Of a stretch of 64,000 nucleotides of DNA, positions 7,302-16,240 are shown piece by piece. The DNA is from Amycolatopsis roodepoortensis (GTDB taxonomy: Bacteria; Actinomycetota; Actinomycetes; Mycobacteriales; Pseudonocardiaceae), in the NCBI RefSeq assembly GCF_014873915.1, contig NZ_JADBEJ010000004.1, forward strand, positions 1,736,001 through 1,800,000, written 5' to 3'. The translations under genes were made by a program, and so were the position numbers. The notes below the pieces were generated by a model. It did no database searches and was not told the origin of the DNA. It saw nothing but the letters and a program-made list of their open reading frames with translations. The stretch's first letter is position 1; each line of letters begins with the position of its first letter.

Positions 7302-8522
7302 CTACGGAATGTCCTCTGCTTCCAGGGTAACCACCTCGGCCCGCCGCACATCCGCCCAATGGGCCAGATAAATGTCACGCGCCGCGAGGCTGATCTTCAC
7401 ATCCTCCAGCAAAGGTTCGAAGAAAGAACGCCGGTACCGGGCATCCGTCGCGGTCGATGCGGCGAAATACAGACCGGAGAAGACGGCGAGGAAGACGGAG
7501 ACGTTGACGAGCGCGGAACTGACCGGAAGGGGGACACCCAACAGTGTTCCGGGCGCCGATTCACGGCCGGCGAACTCGGTGACGACCTCGGGGGTGAGGA
7601 TCAGCACCCCGAACACGACGAAGAAGGCGAACACCAGCACCCCGAACGCCACGATCTGCACCGCTTGCGCGAAGAACAGCACCAAGGCGATGTTCAGCCG
7701 CTCGGTCTTCGTCAGGGCGCGCCGTTCCGGCGGAGGCGTGTCGTCGTCGAACGGCGTGCCGCGCAGGACGGCCGCCCCGGGTTCCACGGTCCAGGACTTC
7801 AGCTCCTTGATCTCGTCGGACAGCATCGACGCCAGGAACACCGCGCCGATCAGCACGAGAAAACCGGCCACCAGCCACAACCGGCCGGGCGTCAGCCGTT
7901 CCACCGCTTGCCACAACTCGGCGGTGAAGAAGCTGAACATCACCACCAGCAGGAGCAGCGGCAGCGCCCGTGAAGCCAGCGTTCCGATGGCTCTGACCTG
8001 CGCGACCGCGCTCCGTGCCGCCCAGGTCAGGATCGAACCGACGCCGATCCGCACCAGCAGCATCAGCACGCCCAGCGCGGCGAGGTTGGCGAGCACGGCG
8101 ACCCACAGCGGGTTGTCCCAGGCCACCAGCCCGGTGAGCCGCTCGCCGACCGGCAGCACGAACAACCAGAAGCCGATCGTCACCGCCATGACGGCCAACC
8201 GGACCCTGGTGCGGCTGAGCGCGCGGAGCAGCTTCGCCATCAGGCGGCCGGCGATCACCGGCACCACGACCACGGCGAACGTCAGCGCCAGCACGCCGAG
8301 GACGTAACCGACGCCGCTGCTGCGCATCCTGGCCGCGAGCACATCCTCGGGGACGTCGAGCAGCTTCAGCAGCCCGGCGAGGAGCAGGTCGAGCAGGCAC
8401 AGGAACACCAGCCCTGGCGTGGACCGGCGCAACATGGCCGCCCCACGCCTCCGCCGGTGGATGACCATCGGCAGCCCTCGCCGCCGGAACCACGCGTCGG
8501 CCGCGCGCCGGTCCAGGTCCAT
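7302..8522 (-). CDS. Multi-spanning membrane protein of unknown function
   Basis: A 406-residue integral membrane protein. I count about eight hydrophobic segments, with a large soluble loop near residues 255-290 (WTVEPGAAVLRGTPFDDDTPPPERR) and a charged C-terminal tail. There is no ABC, MFS or ion-channel motif that I recognise. It sits 39 bp downstream of the two EspG-like genes and 13 bp upstream of the tail-anchored protein, all on the minus strand, so the four genes probably form one operon. The conserved company suggests an envelope-associated function, but none can be assigned. Confidence 0.75.
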   Translation of the reverse strand: MDLDRRAADAWFRRRGLPMVIHRRRRGAAMLRRSTPGLVFLCLLDLLLAGLLKLLDVPEDVLAARMRSSGVGYVLGVLALTFAVVVVPVIAGRLMAKLLRALSRTRVRLAVMAVTIGFWLFVLPVGERLTGLVAWDNPLWVAVLANLAALGVLMLLVRIGVGSILTWAARSAVAQVRAIGTLASRALPLLLLVVMFSFFTAELWQAVERLTPGRLWLVAGFLVLIGAVFLASMLSDEIKELKSWTVEPGAAVLRGTPFDDDTPPPERRALTKTERLNIALVLFFAQAVQIVAFGVLVFAFFVVFGVLILTPEVVTEFAGRESAPGTLLGVPLPVSSALVNVSVFLAVFSGLYFAASTATDARYRRSFFEPLLEDVKISLAARDIYLAHWADVRRAEVVTLEAEDIP

Positions 8523-8561
8523 GCCCGCCCTCCCCAGTCGTTCATCGAGGCGCCAGCGGCA

Positions 8562-9335
8562 CTATGTACGGCTCATGTCCACCGCCTCGTGCAGCCAGCC
8601 CGCCAGTGCCCGGCGGTCCATTCCACCGAACATCAGCCACCCTTCGGAAGGGGCGGCGTACAACACGAACCTCCCCAGATCGTTGTCGACGATCACGAAG
8701 CCGTAGTCCGGGTACTCGGCGTTCAGCCCGCCGAAGGCGACCAGGTCGAGGATCGCCGTGCCCGTCCGCGGACGGCTCAGCGTGTCGGCGACCAGTCCGA
8801 CCTCCTCGTCCTGGCCGGGCAACGGCACGCCGTGCTCGTCGATCCTGATGCGCATCGGCTCGGTCTCACCGGCGGGGACGTGCGGGAGCCCGCCGAAGAC
8901 GCGGGCGCCCAGCTCACCGAAATCGCTCAGGCTGAACGTGGTCCGCCGCCCCGACCTCATCCGCCAGACGACCGCCTGCTGCCCGTCGCCGTAGCAGTCG
9001 ACGCGCACCGAACGGGGCGCGGACGCGAAGACGCCGGTGAGGACGCCTCGCACCGAACCCCGCAGCATCACGCCGTGCATCCGGACCGCGGCCGGATGGA
9101 TCTCGCCGTTCTCCATCAGCCCGGCCTCTTCGAGCATCGCCGCCTTGGCCGCGTACCGCTCGGCCTGGGTGACGAGATCCGCCGGTCCGTCGTAGGACGG
9201 GCACAGACGGCGGATCTCGTCGTCGGTGATCTCCGGGTCGTAGCCCAGGTACACGCTCCGCCGCTCGGGCACGGCGCGCAGCACCGGCTCGGCGGCGCGC
9301 CTCATCAGTTCCTTCACGGTCGCCGGTTCACGCAT
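8562..9335 (-). CDS. EspG-like protein, copy 1
   Basis: A 257-residue soluble protein paralogous to the next gene upstream: both share the SRPR(T/H)GT strand, a YPxxxFxxVDNDLGR(F/Y) segment and a C-terminal helix. The pattern of an N-terminal helical part (EEAGLMENGEIHPAAV), a central beta-rich part and a closing xDNDxGR strand plus helix resembles the ESX secretion-associated EspG family of chaperones for PE/PPE or WXG substrates. No ESX genes lie in the window, so the assignment rests on pattern alone. Its ATG overlaps the upstream paralogue's stop by 8 nt, indicating translational coupling. Confidence 0.65.
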   Translation of the reverse strand: MREPATVKELMRRAAEPVLRAVPERRSVYLGYDPEITDDEIRRLCPSYDGPADLVTQAERYAAKAAMLEEAGLMENGEIHPAAVRMHGVMLRGSVRGVLTGVFASAPRSVRVDCYGDGQQAVVWRMRSGRRTTFSLSDFGELGARVFGGLPHVPAGETEPMRIRIDEHGVPLPGQDEEVGLVADTLSRPRTGTAILDLVAFGGLNAEYPDYGFVIVDNDLGRFVLYAAPSEGWLMFGGMDRRALAGWLHEAVDMSRT

Positions 9336-10119
9336 GGTTCTGCACCGCCTTCACGATCCATTGCTCGGCCGTCGACCGGCTGGCCGGGCCCCAGGTGAGC
9401 GTCCAGCGGCCGTCGGCGTCCATCGCCGCGCTGAACTGGTACCGGCCGAGGTCGTTGTCCACCAGGCCGAACGCGCCGTGCGGGTACTCGGCGAGGATGG
9501 CGTTCCGCACCGCGAGATCGACGAGGACCGTGCCGTGCCGCGGCCGCGAAGCACCCTCGCGGATCACCTCGACGGCATCACGCGCCCGCACCGGGATCAG
9601 CCCGCCGGCGTCCGTCTCGATGCGGACGGTCTCGCCGGTGCCGGGCGGATGGTCGGGCAGCCCGTCGAACACCCAGCCCGGCAGCGCGCTGAGGAAACCG
9701 GACCGCAGCCGCGCCCGCTTGCCGAGCTTGTTCAGCACCGTCGTGTAGTCCTCGTCGCCGAAGAACCGCACCTCCCACGGCTCCGCGCGCGACGGGAACA
9801 CGCCGGTCACCACGCCGCGGATGAACCCGCCGCGCAGCGCGCGATACAGCCCGACGGCCTCGGGCGTGACCTCACCGCCGGGGGCCAGCCCGATGGTCGC
9901 CATCCCGCTCACGAACCGCGTGTACTGCTCCACCTCCTCGGCCAGGGTGAGCCCTGGAGTCGGCTCCTCGTCGGCCAGCACCGGCGGCACGGCGAGCTCC
10001 GGGTCGTAGAACTCCATCACCGAGGGACGCTCCGGAACCTCGGCGGCCAGCGGGGCGATGACCTCGTCGATGACGTCGAAGACAGCGGTCGTTGAAATGC
10101 TCACCTGACCATTGAACAC
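9328..10119 (-). CDS. EspG-like protein, copy 2
   Basis: A 263-residue paralogue of the gene at 8562, with the shared segments SRPRHGTVLVDLAV and FGLVDNDLGRYQF. It is first in the leftward operon, and the intergenic region ahead of it is AT-rich and faces a TetR gene. The start is uncertain. GTG at 10117-10119 gives MFNGQVSISTT, while an in-frame GTG at 10102-10104 gives a 258-residue protein that lines up better with its paralogue. Neither has a strong Shine-Dalgarno. Family membership (EspG-like) is inferred from the pattern of the central and C-terminal strands. A tandem duplication produced the pair. Confidence 0.65.
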   Translation of the reverse strand: MFNGQVSISTTAVFDVIDEVIAPLAAEVPERPSVMEFYDPELAVPPVLADEEPTPGLTLAEEVEQYTRFVSGMATIGLAPGGEVTPEAVGLYRALRGGFIRGVVTGVFPSRAEPWEVRFFGDEDYTTVLNKLGKRARLRSGFLSALPGWVFDGLPDHPPGTGETVRIETDAGGLIPVRARDAVEVIREGASRPRHGTVLVDLAVRNAILAEYPHGAFGLVDNDLGRYQFSAAMDADGRWTLTWGPASRSTAEQWIVKAVQNHA

Positions 10120-10223
10120 CCTGGTACCGACAATTTTTAGAACTTTTGTTCGAACGGGTGAGGTCGTTCGGCGAGCGGTCGGCGAGCGGTTTCCGGTCGA
10201 CAGTTTTGCTCGACTGAGCTATT

Positions 10224-10243
10224 TTTTGCTCATGCAAGCAAAA
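10224..10243. promoter_or_regulatory. Inverted repeat over the TetR start codon
   Basis: TTTTGCT (10224-10230) and AGCAAAA (10237-10243) flank CATGCA, which contains the ATG of the TetR gene. A further TTTTGCTC occurs about 20 bp upstream. A repressor bound here would block its own initiation, and possibly the divergent EspG-like operon. It is a candidate autoregulatory operator. Confidence 0.45.
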
Positions 10244-10822
10244 GCGAAGACGTTCACCGAGAGTGCGAGACGCGCACAGATCGTGGCCGCGGCCATCGAG
10301 ACGATCGCCGAGCTCGGCTACACCCGCGCGTCGTTCGCCCGGATCGCGAAACAGGCGAAGCTGTCGAGCACCGGGCTCATCTCGTACCACTTCGCGAACA
10401 AGGAGGAACTCGTCCGCACGGTCCTCGAAGACGTCTTCCGCGAGATCGGCGCGTTCATGGCCGAGCGGATGAGCGAGCCCGCGTCCGCGAGCGAGGCACT
10501 GCGGACGTATCTGGAGGCGAACCTCGAATTCGCCGCCGCGCAGCCGACCCGGATGCGCGCGTTGCTGAACATCTTCCTCGGCGGCGCCCTCGACTACGAC
10601 CCCGCGAACGAGCGGGCGGCGCTGGAACCGGTCGAACGCATCCTGCGCTGGGGCCAGGAGTCGGGCGAGTTCCGCGAGTTCGACGTCCACGTGATGGCGA
10701 CGACGATCCGGCGTTCGGTGGAGGGCCCGGTGTTCCTGCTCGCCGGCACACCGGAGCCGGACCTCACCGCCTACGCGGCCGAACTGGTGACCCTCTTCGA
10801 TCTCGCGACCCGAAGGCAATGA
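10232..10822 (+). CDS. TetR/AcrR family transcriptional regulator
   Basis: A 196-residue TetR regulator. The N-terminal DNA-binding domain contains RRAQIVAAAIETIAELGYTRASF and the helix-turn-helix IAKQAKLSSTGLISYHFANKEEL. The rest is the helical ligand domain. The ATG at 10232 is preferred over longer upstream starts because it places the first conserved helix about 15 residues in, and the longer version adds a non-family Arg/Val-rich leader across an AT-rich promoter region. It is followed at 4 bp by a VC0807-like membrane protein and then a carboxylesterase, so it probably heads and controls that operon. The inducer is unknown. Confidence 0.9.
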   Translation: MQAKAKTFTESARRAQIVAAAIETIAELGYTRASFARIAKQAKLSSTGLISYHFANKEELVRTVLEDVFREIGAFMAERMSEPASASEALRTYLEANLEFAAAQPTRMRALLNIFLGGALDYDPANERAALEPVERILRWGQESGEFREFDVHVMATTIRRSVEGPVFLLAGTPEPDLTAYAAELVTLFDLATRRQ

Positions 10823-10826
10823 TCCC

Positions 10827-11453
10827 GTGATCCGGCAGTGGGGTGTGGTGCTGCTCGAGGTCGTCGTGCCCGTCGCCGGGTACTACGTACTTCGCGGCTT
10901 CGGCGTCGGCGCGCTGTTCGCGCTCGCCCTCTGCGCCCTGCCGACCGTGCTCTTCGTCCTCTACCGGGCGATCCGGTGGCGGAAGATCGACACGCTCGCG
11001 ATCTTCGTGCTGACGATCTTCGCGGTCAGCGCCGGCTTCTCCTTCGTCACCGGCAGCCCGCGGTTCATGCTGGCGAAGGCGGGCTGGGTCACCGGGGTGA
11101 TCGGCGCCGGATTCCTCGTTTCGCTGCTGTTCTCCAGGCCGCTCGCGTACGGCATGGCCCGCTCGATGGTCGCGAAGAGCCGATTCGCCGACACCCTGCG
11201 CGCCCGCGAATGGAACGAGCTGTGGCCACGGCACGAGTGGTTCCGGCGGGCTTGGCGGGTCGCGACCGTCCTGTGGGGCGTCGCCCTGATCGCCGACGCC
11301 GCCGGGCGCGTCCTGCTGGCGTACACGCTGCCGGTGGACTCCGTTCCCGCCCTCGGCACCGCGCTGTACGGCGTCACGTTCGTCGCCGTGCAGGTTCTGC
11401 AACACCTCTATTTCCGCCGCGTCGGGCTGTGGCGCCGCCTCGCGGCCTCCTGA
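10827..11453 (+). CDS. VC0807-like integral membrane protein
   Basis: A 208-residue protein with about six hydrophobic segments. Conserved-looking features include a cytoplasmic RAIRWRKID loop, GxPRFxLAKxGW near residue 78, and a REWNELWPRHEWFRRAWR stretch before the last helices. This pattern matches the VC0807-type membrane family, whose function is unknown. The GTG at 10827 starts 4 bp after the TetR stop, and the esterase follows 11 bp downstream, so all three form one transcript. A link to lipophilic substrate handling is inference from the esterase and TetR neighbours. Confidence 0.75.
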   Translation: MIRQWGVVLLEVVVPVAGYYVLRGFGVGALFALALCALPTVLFVLYRAIRWRKIDTLAIFVLTIFAVSAGFSFVTGSPRFMLAKAGWVTGVIGAGFLVSLLFSRPLAYGMARSMVAKSRFADTLRAREWNELWPRHEWFRRAWRVATVLWGVALIADAAGRVLLAYTLPVDSVPALGTALYGVTFVAVQVLQHLYFRRVGLWRRLAAS

Positions 11454-11464
11454 AAGGACCGCTC

Positions 11465-12982
11465 ATGCATCTCGTGCTGGCCATCGTCACCGGCCTTCTC
11501 ACGATCGTCGCCCCCGCGGACCCGCTCGTCGTGCGCACCGACACCGGCCAGGTCCGCGGCGTGGAATCCGGGGCGACCAGGACGTTCAACGGGATCAGGT
11601 TCGCCGCGCCACCCGTCGGCGAGGACCGCTGGAAGCCGCCGCGCCCGCCGGAAACGTGGAAGGACGTCGCCGACGCCACGAAACCCGGCCCCGCCTGCAC
11701 CCAGTATCTGCCTGACAGCGCCGAGGACTGTCTCTTCCTGAACGTCACCGTGCCGCGTGACGCGGGGAGCCGTCGCCTGCCGGTGCTCGTCTGGCTGCAC
11801 GGCGGCGGTTACACGATGGACGCGGGGAGCCTCTACGGCGCGCAACGGCTGGCGGATCAGGGCGACGTCGTCGTGGTGACGACGAACTACCGGCTCGGCG
11901 TCTTCGGCTACTTCGGCCTTCCCGGCCTCGTGGGTTCCGGCGATTTCGGGCTCATGGACCAGCTTTCCGCGCTGCGCTGGACCCAGCGCAACATCGCCGC
12001 GTTCGGCGGCGACCCGCGGAACGTGACACTGGCCGGACAGTCCGCGGGCGGGATGAGCACCTGCGCGCTGCTCACCTCGCCCGCCGCGGCAGGCCTGTTC
12101 CACAAGGCCGCGATCATGTCCGGCTCCTGCCTGCTGGACTGGCCTCCCGGCGGTCTCATCCCGAATCAGCCCGCGCAGACCCCGTACTCGCCGCTCGCCA
12201 AGACCGAAGCCGACGGCGCGGCGGTGGCCGAAAGCCACGGCTGCGAGGGCCCGGACGCGCTCGGCTGCCTGCGTCGTCTCCCGGCCGCGGAGTTGCTGAA
12301 GGACCACCAGTCCTTCGCCAATCACCTGACCTACGGCACCCCGCTGCTCCCGCTCGACCCCGCGAAAGCCGTGCGGCGGGGCGCTTTCCACCGGGTGCCG
12401 GTGCTTTCGGGCGGCACGCACGACGAGATGAGGTCGTTCATCGCGGGCGTCGCCCAGCACAAACCGATCACCGAGGAGCGCTATCAGGAGTTTCTGCGCA
12501 ACGCCTTCGGCGAACGCGCGGACGAGGTGGCGGCGAAGTATCCGTCGCGGGACTACGAATCACCCGCCATGGCGTGGGCGACGGTCACCACCGACCGTTC
12601 GTGGGCCTGTCCGACGGCCGAGGGGAACAGGCTGCTCTCGCGGCGAACTCCGTTGTACGCCTACGAATTCGACGACAAGAACGCTCCCGACGTGAACCGG
12701 ATCGAGGCGCCCGGCCTCCCGCACGGCGCGGCGCACGCCCTGGATCTGGTCTACCTGTTCGAGCTCAGCGGAGTCGAGAAGTCGCTGGATCCGGCGCAGC
12801 GACGCCTTTCGGAGCAGATGATCACGTACTGGACCACGTTCATGCGCACAGGTGATCCGAACGCGTCCGGATCACCCCGCTGGGATCGCGATGTCGTGCT
12901 GTCGCTCGCGCCGGACGCGATCCGGCCGGTCGCTCACGCGGCCGATCACCGGTGCGGCTTCTGGGCGGGCCTTCGCTCCTGA
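11465..12982 (+). CDS. Secreted type-B carboxylesterase
   Basis: A 505-residue esterase of the carboxylesterase/para-nitrobenzyl esterase family. A short signal peptide (MHLVLAIVTGLLTIVAPADP) is followed by the family N-terminus VRTDTGQVRGVESG..FNGIRFAAPPVGEDRW. The EDCLFLNVTVP motif and the oxyanion loop LVWLHGGGYTMDAG are present. The nucleophile elbow is TLAGQSAGGMST at about residue 190, and the expected late His is in GLPHGAAHALDL. It hydrolyses carboxylic esters outside the cytoplasm. Substrate is unknown. The ATG has GAAAGGA upstream. It is third in the TetR operon and ends before a strong hairpin. Confidence 0.92.
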   Translation: MHLVLAIVTGLLTIVAPADPLVVRTDTGQVRGVESGATRTFNGIRFAAPPVGEDRWKPPRPPETWKDVADATKPGPACTQYLPDSAEDCLFLNVTVPRDAGSRRLPVLVWLHGGGYTMDAGSLYGAQRLADQGDVVVVTTNYRLGVFGYFGLPGLVGSGDFGLMDQLSALRWTQRNIAAFGGDPRNVTLAGQSAGGMSTCALLTSPAAAGLFHKAAIMSGSCLLDWPPGGLIPNQPAQTPYSPLAKTEADGAAVAESHGCEGPDALGCLRRLPAAELLKDHQSFANHLTYGTPLLPLDPAKAVRRGAFHRVPVLSGGTHDEMRSFIAGVAQHKPITEERYQEFLRNAFGERADEVAAKYPSRDYESPAMAWATVTTDRSWACPTAEGNRLLSRRTPLYAYEFDDKNAPDVNRIEAPGLPHGAAHALDLVYLFELSGVEKSLDPAQRRLSEQMITYWTTFMRTGDPNASGSPRWDRDVVLSLAPDAIRPVAHAADHRCGFWAGLRS

Positions 12983-13000
12983 CGAGCGTCCCCGCGTGCG

Positions 13001-13047
13001 ATGAACGGGCCGTTCCCTGCGAAATCTGCAAGGAACGGCCCGTTCAT
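13001..13047. terminator. 16-bp perfect inverted repeat between carboxylesterase and topA
   Basis: Arms ATGAACGGGCCGTTCC (13001-13016) and GGAACGGCCCGTTCAT (13032-13047) enclose a 15-nt loop that can pair further. It sits between convergent genes and can act in both directions. It shares the GAACGGNCC core with repeats at 2900, 31883 and 52558. Confidence 0.75.
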
Positions 13048-13062
13048 AGCGCGCTCAGGGAG

Positions 13063-15972
13063 CTACTTCGTCTTCGTGGCCGTCGAGCGCGTCGAAGGCT
13101 TCTTCGCCGCTGTCTTGGTCGCCGTGGCCTTGGTAGCCGCCGTCTTGGTCGTGGCGGTCTTCTTGGCCGCGGTCGTCTTGGTGGCCGTTGTCTTCGACGC
13201 CGCCGTCTTCCGCGCCGGAGCCTTGCGCTTGGGCGCCGGACCCTTCGCACGCTTCTCCGCGAGCAGCTCGGCGGCGCGCTCGGCGGTCAGCTCCTCGATG
13301 CTGTCCGACTTTCGCAGCGTCGCGTTGTACTCGCCATCGGTCACGTACGGACCGAAGCGGCCGTCCTTGACCACCATCGGCTTGCCGGACACCGGGTCGT
13401 CGCCCAGTTCCTTGAGCGGCGGCTTCGCGGTCGCGGACCGGCCACGCTGCTTCGGCTCCGAGTAGATCTTCAGCGCCTCTTCGAGCGTGATCGAGAACAG
13501 CTGGTCCTCGGTCGTGAGCGAACGCGAGTCCGTGCCCTTCTTCAGGTACGGCCCGTAGCGCCCGTTCTGCGCGGTGATCTCGTCACCGGATTCCGGGTCC
13601 TTGCCGACCACGCGCGGCAGCGAGAGCAGCTTCAGCGCGTCTTCGAGGGTCATCGTCTCGATCGACATCGACTTGAACAGCGAGCCCGTCCGCGGCTTCG
13701 GCTGCTTCGCCTTGGCGGCCTTCTTCTGCGCGGCCGTCGCGCCTTCGGGAAGCGGCTCCGGCTCGGGCAGGAGCTCGGTGACGTACGGGCCGAAGCGGCC
13801 TTCCTTCGCCACGATCTCGTGTCCGCTGACCGGGTCCTTGCCGAGAACGCGGCCTTCCTGCGGCGTCGCGAACAGCTTCTCCGCGATCTCCTTGGTCAGC
13901 TCGTCCGGCGGCAGGTCCTCGGGCAGGTTCGCCCGCTGCGACGTCCCGTCGACTTCGCGCTCGAGGTACGGGCCGTAGCGGCCGACCCGCACGACGACGG
14001 TGTGCCCGTCGGCGTCGGTGAACAGGGGGATCGAGTTGATCTCGCGGGCGTCGATGTCCTCGACACCCGAGCCGACCAGCTTCTTCAGCCCGCCGAGACG
14101 GCCGACCGAACCGTCGACGCCCATGTCGCCACCGAAGTAGAACTTCGACAGCCACTGCGTGCGGTGCTCGTCACCGGCGGCGATGCGGTCGAGCTCGTCC
14201 TCCATACCGGCGGTGAAGTCGTAGTCGACCAGCCGCTCGAAGTGCCGCTCCATCAGGCCGATCACGGCGAACGCGACCCAGGACGGCACCAGCGCGGAAC
14301 CCTTCTTCCACACGTAGCCGCGATCCTGGATGGTCTTGATGATCGACGCGTACGTCGACGGGCGGCCGATGCCCAGCTCTTCGAGCTTGCTGACCAGGCT
14401 CGGCTCCGAGTAGCGCGCCGGCGGCGACGTGGTGTGCCCGTCCGGGCTCAGCTCGGTCGCGGTCAGCGCCTGGTCCTTGACCAGCTGCGGGAGACGGCTC
14501 TGCTTGTCGTCCGCCTCGCCACCGCTCTCGGTGTCGACGGCCTCGACGTACGCCTTGAGGAACCCGGCGAAGGTGATCGTGCGACCCGACGAGGCGAAGG
14601 TGACCTCCTCGCCGCTGGTGGCGGTGCCGACGATGCGCACCGACATCGTGGTGCCCTTCGCGTCCGCCATCTGCGACGCGATCGTGCGCTGCCAGATCAT
14701 CTCGTAGAGGCGGTACTCGTCGGTGTCCAGATCCTTCGCGACCTGGCCCGGCGTGCGGAAGACCTCACCCGAAGGACGGATCGCCTCGTGGGCTTCCTGC
14801 GCGTTCTTCACCTTGCGGGTGTACTGGCGCGGCGACGGCGAGACGTACTCCTTGCCGTACAGCTGCGTCGCCTGGCTCCGCGCCGCCGAGATCGCCGACT
14901 CCGACAGCGTCGTGGAGTCGGTACGCATATAGGTGATGTACCCGTTCTCGTACAGCTTCTGCGCGATCCGCATGGTGCGCTCGGAGGTGAACCGGAGCTT
15001 GCGGCCCGCCTCCTGCTGCAGGGTCGAGGTCATGAAGGGGGCGTACGGCTTCCGCGTGTACGGCTTCTCCTCGACGCTCGCGACCTTGAAATCGCGGTTC
15101 TTCAGCGCCTCGGCCAGTCGCACCGCGTCGGCCTCGGCCAGCACGCGGATCTCGTTGTTCGAGGCCTTGAGCTGCCCGTCCGAGCCGAAGTCACGGCCGG
15201 TGGCCAGACGCGCGCCGTCGACGGCGATCATCCTGGCCGGGAAGTTGCGCGGCGACGCGTCGGCGCCCGCGTCCATCGTGGCGGAGATGTCCCAGTACGA
15301 CGCCGACGTGAAGCGCATGCGCTCGCGCTCACGCTCGACCACGATCCTGGTCGCGACGGACTGCACGCGGCCCGCCGAAAGCTTCGGCATGACCTTCTTC
15401 CACAGCACGGGCGAGACCTCGTAGCCGTAGAGCCGGTCCAGGATGCGGCGGGTCTCCTGCGCGTCGACCAGGTCGCCGTCGAGCTCGCGGGTGCTGTCGG
15501 CCGCGGCGCGGATCGCCTGCTCGGTGACCTCGTGGAAGACCATCCGGCGCACCGGGACCTTCGGCTTGAGGGTCTCCAGCAGATGCCACGCGATGGCTTC
15601 GCCCTCGCGGTCGGGGTCTGTGGCGAGGTAGAGCTCGTCGACGTCCTTCAGCAGGCCCTTCAGCTCCGTGACCTTGGACTTCTTGTCCGGCGTGACGACG
15701 TAGAGCGCCTTGAAGTCGTTGTCGACGTCGACCCCCAGCCGCGCCCACGACTCGCCCTTGTACTGGGCGGGGACGTCGGCAGCGCCGCGAGGGAGGTCGC
15801 GGATGTGTCCGACGGAGGACTCCACGACGTAGTTACCGCCGAGGTACGGGGCGATCTTGCGGGCCTTGGTCGGCGACTCGACGATCACCAGCCGACGACG
15901 GCCCGCGCCGTCGTCCGACGCCGCGGTCTTCTTCGTCCGTGCTCCTGCCACGCTGTCCTGCTCTCCGCTCAT
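13063..15972 (-). CDS. topA: DNA topoisomerase I (type IA)
   Basis: A 969-residue enzyme that relaxes negative supercoils. The TOPRIM domain has LVIVESPTKARKI at about residue 28 and the metal-binding TDPDREG at 118-124. The catalytic Tyr lies in YITYMRTDS at about residue 348. After the core come repeated actinobacterial C-terminal modules with GRYGPY/GRFGPY and DPVSG motifs, replacing the zinc ribbons of enterobacterial TopA. The last 50 residues are a Lys/Thr/Ala tail, as in mycobacterial TopA, that binds DNA non-specifically. The ATG at 15970-15972 (MSGEQDSVAG) is chosen because the longer in-frame extension is low-complexity and not family-like. Confidence 0.96.
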   Translation of the reverse strand: MSGEQDSVAGARTKKTAASDDGAGRRRLVIVESPTKARKIAPYLGGNYVVESSVGHIRDLPRGAADVPAQYKGESWARLGVDVDNDFKALYVVTPDKKSKVTELKGLLKDVDELYLATDPDREGEAIAWHLLETLKPKVPVRRMVFHEVTEQAIRAAADSTRELDGDLVDAQETRRILDRLYGYEVSPVLWKKVMPKLSAGRVQSVATRIVVERERERMRFTSASYWDISATMDAGADASPRNFPARMIAVDGARLATGRDFGSDGQLKASNNEIRVLAEADAVRLAEALKNRDFKVASVEEKPYTRKPYAPFMTSTLQQEAGRKLRFTSERTMRIAQKLYENGYITYMRTDSTTLSESAISAARSQATQLYGKEYVSPSPRQYTRKVKNAQEAHEAIRPSGEVFRTPGQVAKDLDTDEYRLYEMIWQRTIASQMADAKGTTMSVRIVGTATSGEEVTFASSGRTITFAGFLKAYVEAVDTESGGEADDKQSRLPQLVKDQALTATELSPDGHTTSPPARYSEPSLVSKLEELGIGRPSTYASIIKTIQDRGYVWKKGSALVPSWVAFAVIGLMERHFERLVDYDFTAGMEDELDRIAAGDEHRTQWLSKFYFGGDMGVDGSVGRLGGLKKLVGSGVEDIDAREINSIPLFTDADGHTVVVRVGRYGPYLEREVDGTSQRANLPEDLPPDELTKEIAEKLFATPQEGRVLGKDPVSGHEIVAKEGRFGPYVTELLPEPEPLPEGATAAQKKAAKAKQPKPRTGSLFKSMSIETMTLEDALKLLSLPRVVGKDPESGDEITAQNGRYGPYLKKGTDSRSLTTEDQLFSITLEEALKIYSEPKQRGRSATAKPPLKELGDDPVSGKPMVVKDGRFGPYVTDGEYNATLRKSDSIEELTAERAAELLAEKRAKGPAPKRKAPARKTAASKTTATKTTAAKKTATTKTAATKATATKTAAKKPSTRSTATKTK

Positions 15973-16240
15973 CTTCGGCGCCTTCGCGCCGCCTCTCGAC
16001 CCGTCAGTGTGCACGCTCGCACCGCCCGGACCACGGCTAGGTGGTGCAACACGCCGCCGATCGTGTGTCCAGCGCATCGCCGCTGACCTCGTCGATGTTT
16101 CCTTTCAACACCTAGCACGTGATGTCGGACACGTCCGCCTGGGGTCCCGCGTGACGGGGCGAACACCCTCCGTTCGACGGTGGTGGCTCACACCCGCCAA
16201 CGCTTCACTTGATGTCCACGCCGACCCGAAAGGACTCCAC

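Noticed and set aside
10112..10231. Longer N-terminus for the TetR gene at 10232
   Set aside because: The extension is not family-like and would translate the AT-rich divergent promoter. ATG 10232 gives a normal TetR N-terminus.
13044..13250. Arg/Pro-rich minus-strand frame over the topA 3' end
   Set aside because: It is an out-of-frame reading of the Lys/Ala/Thr tail codons of topA.
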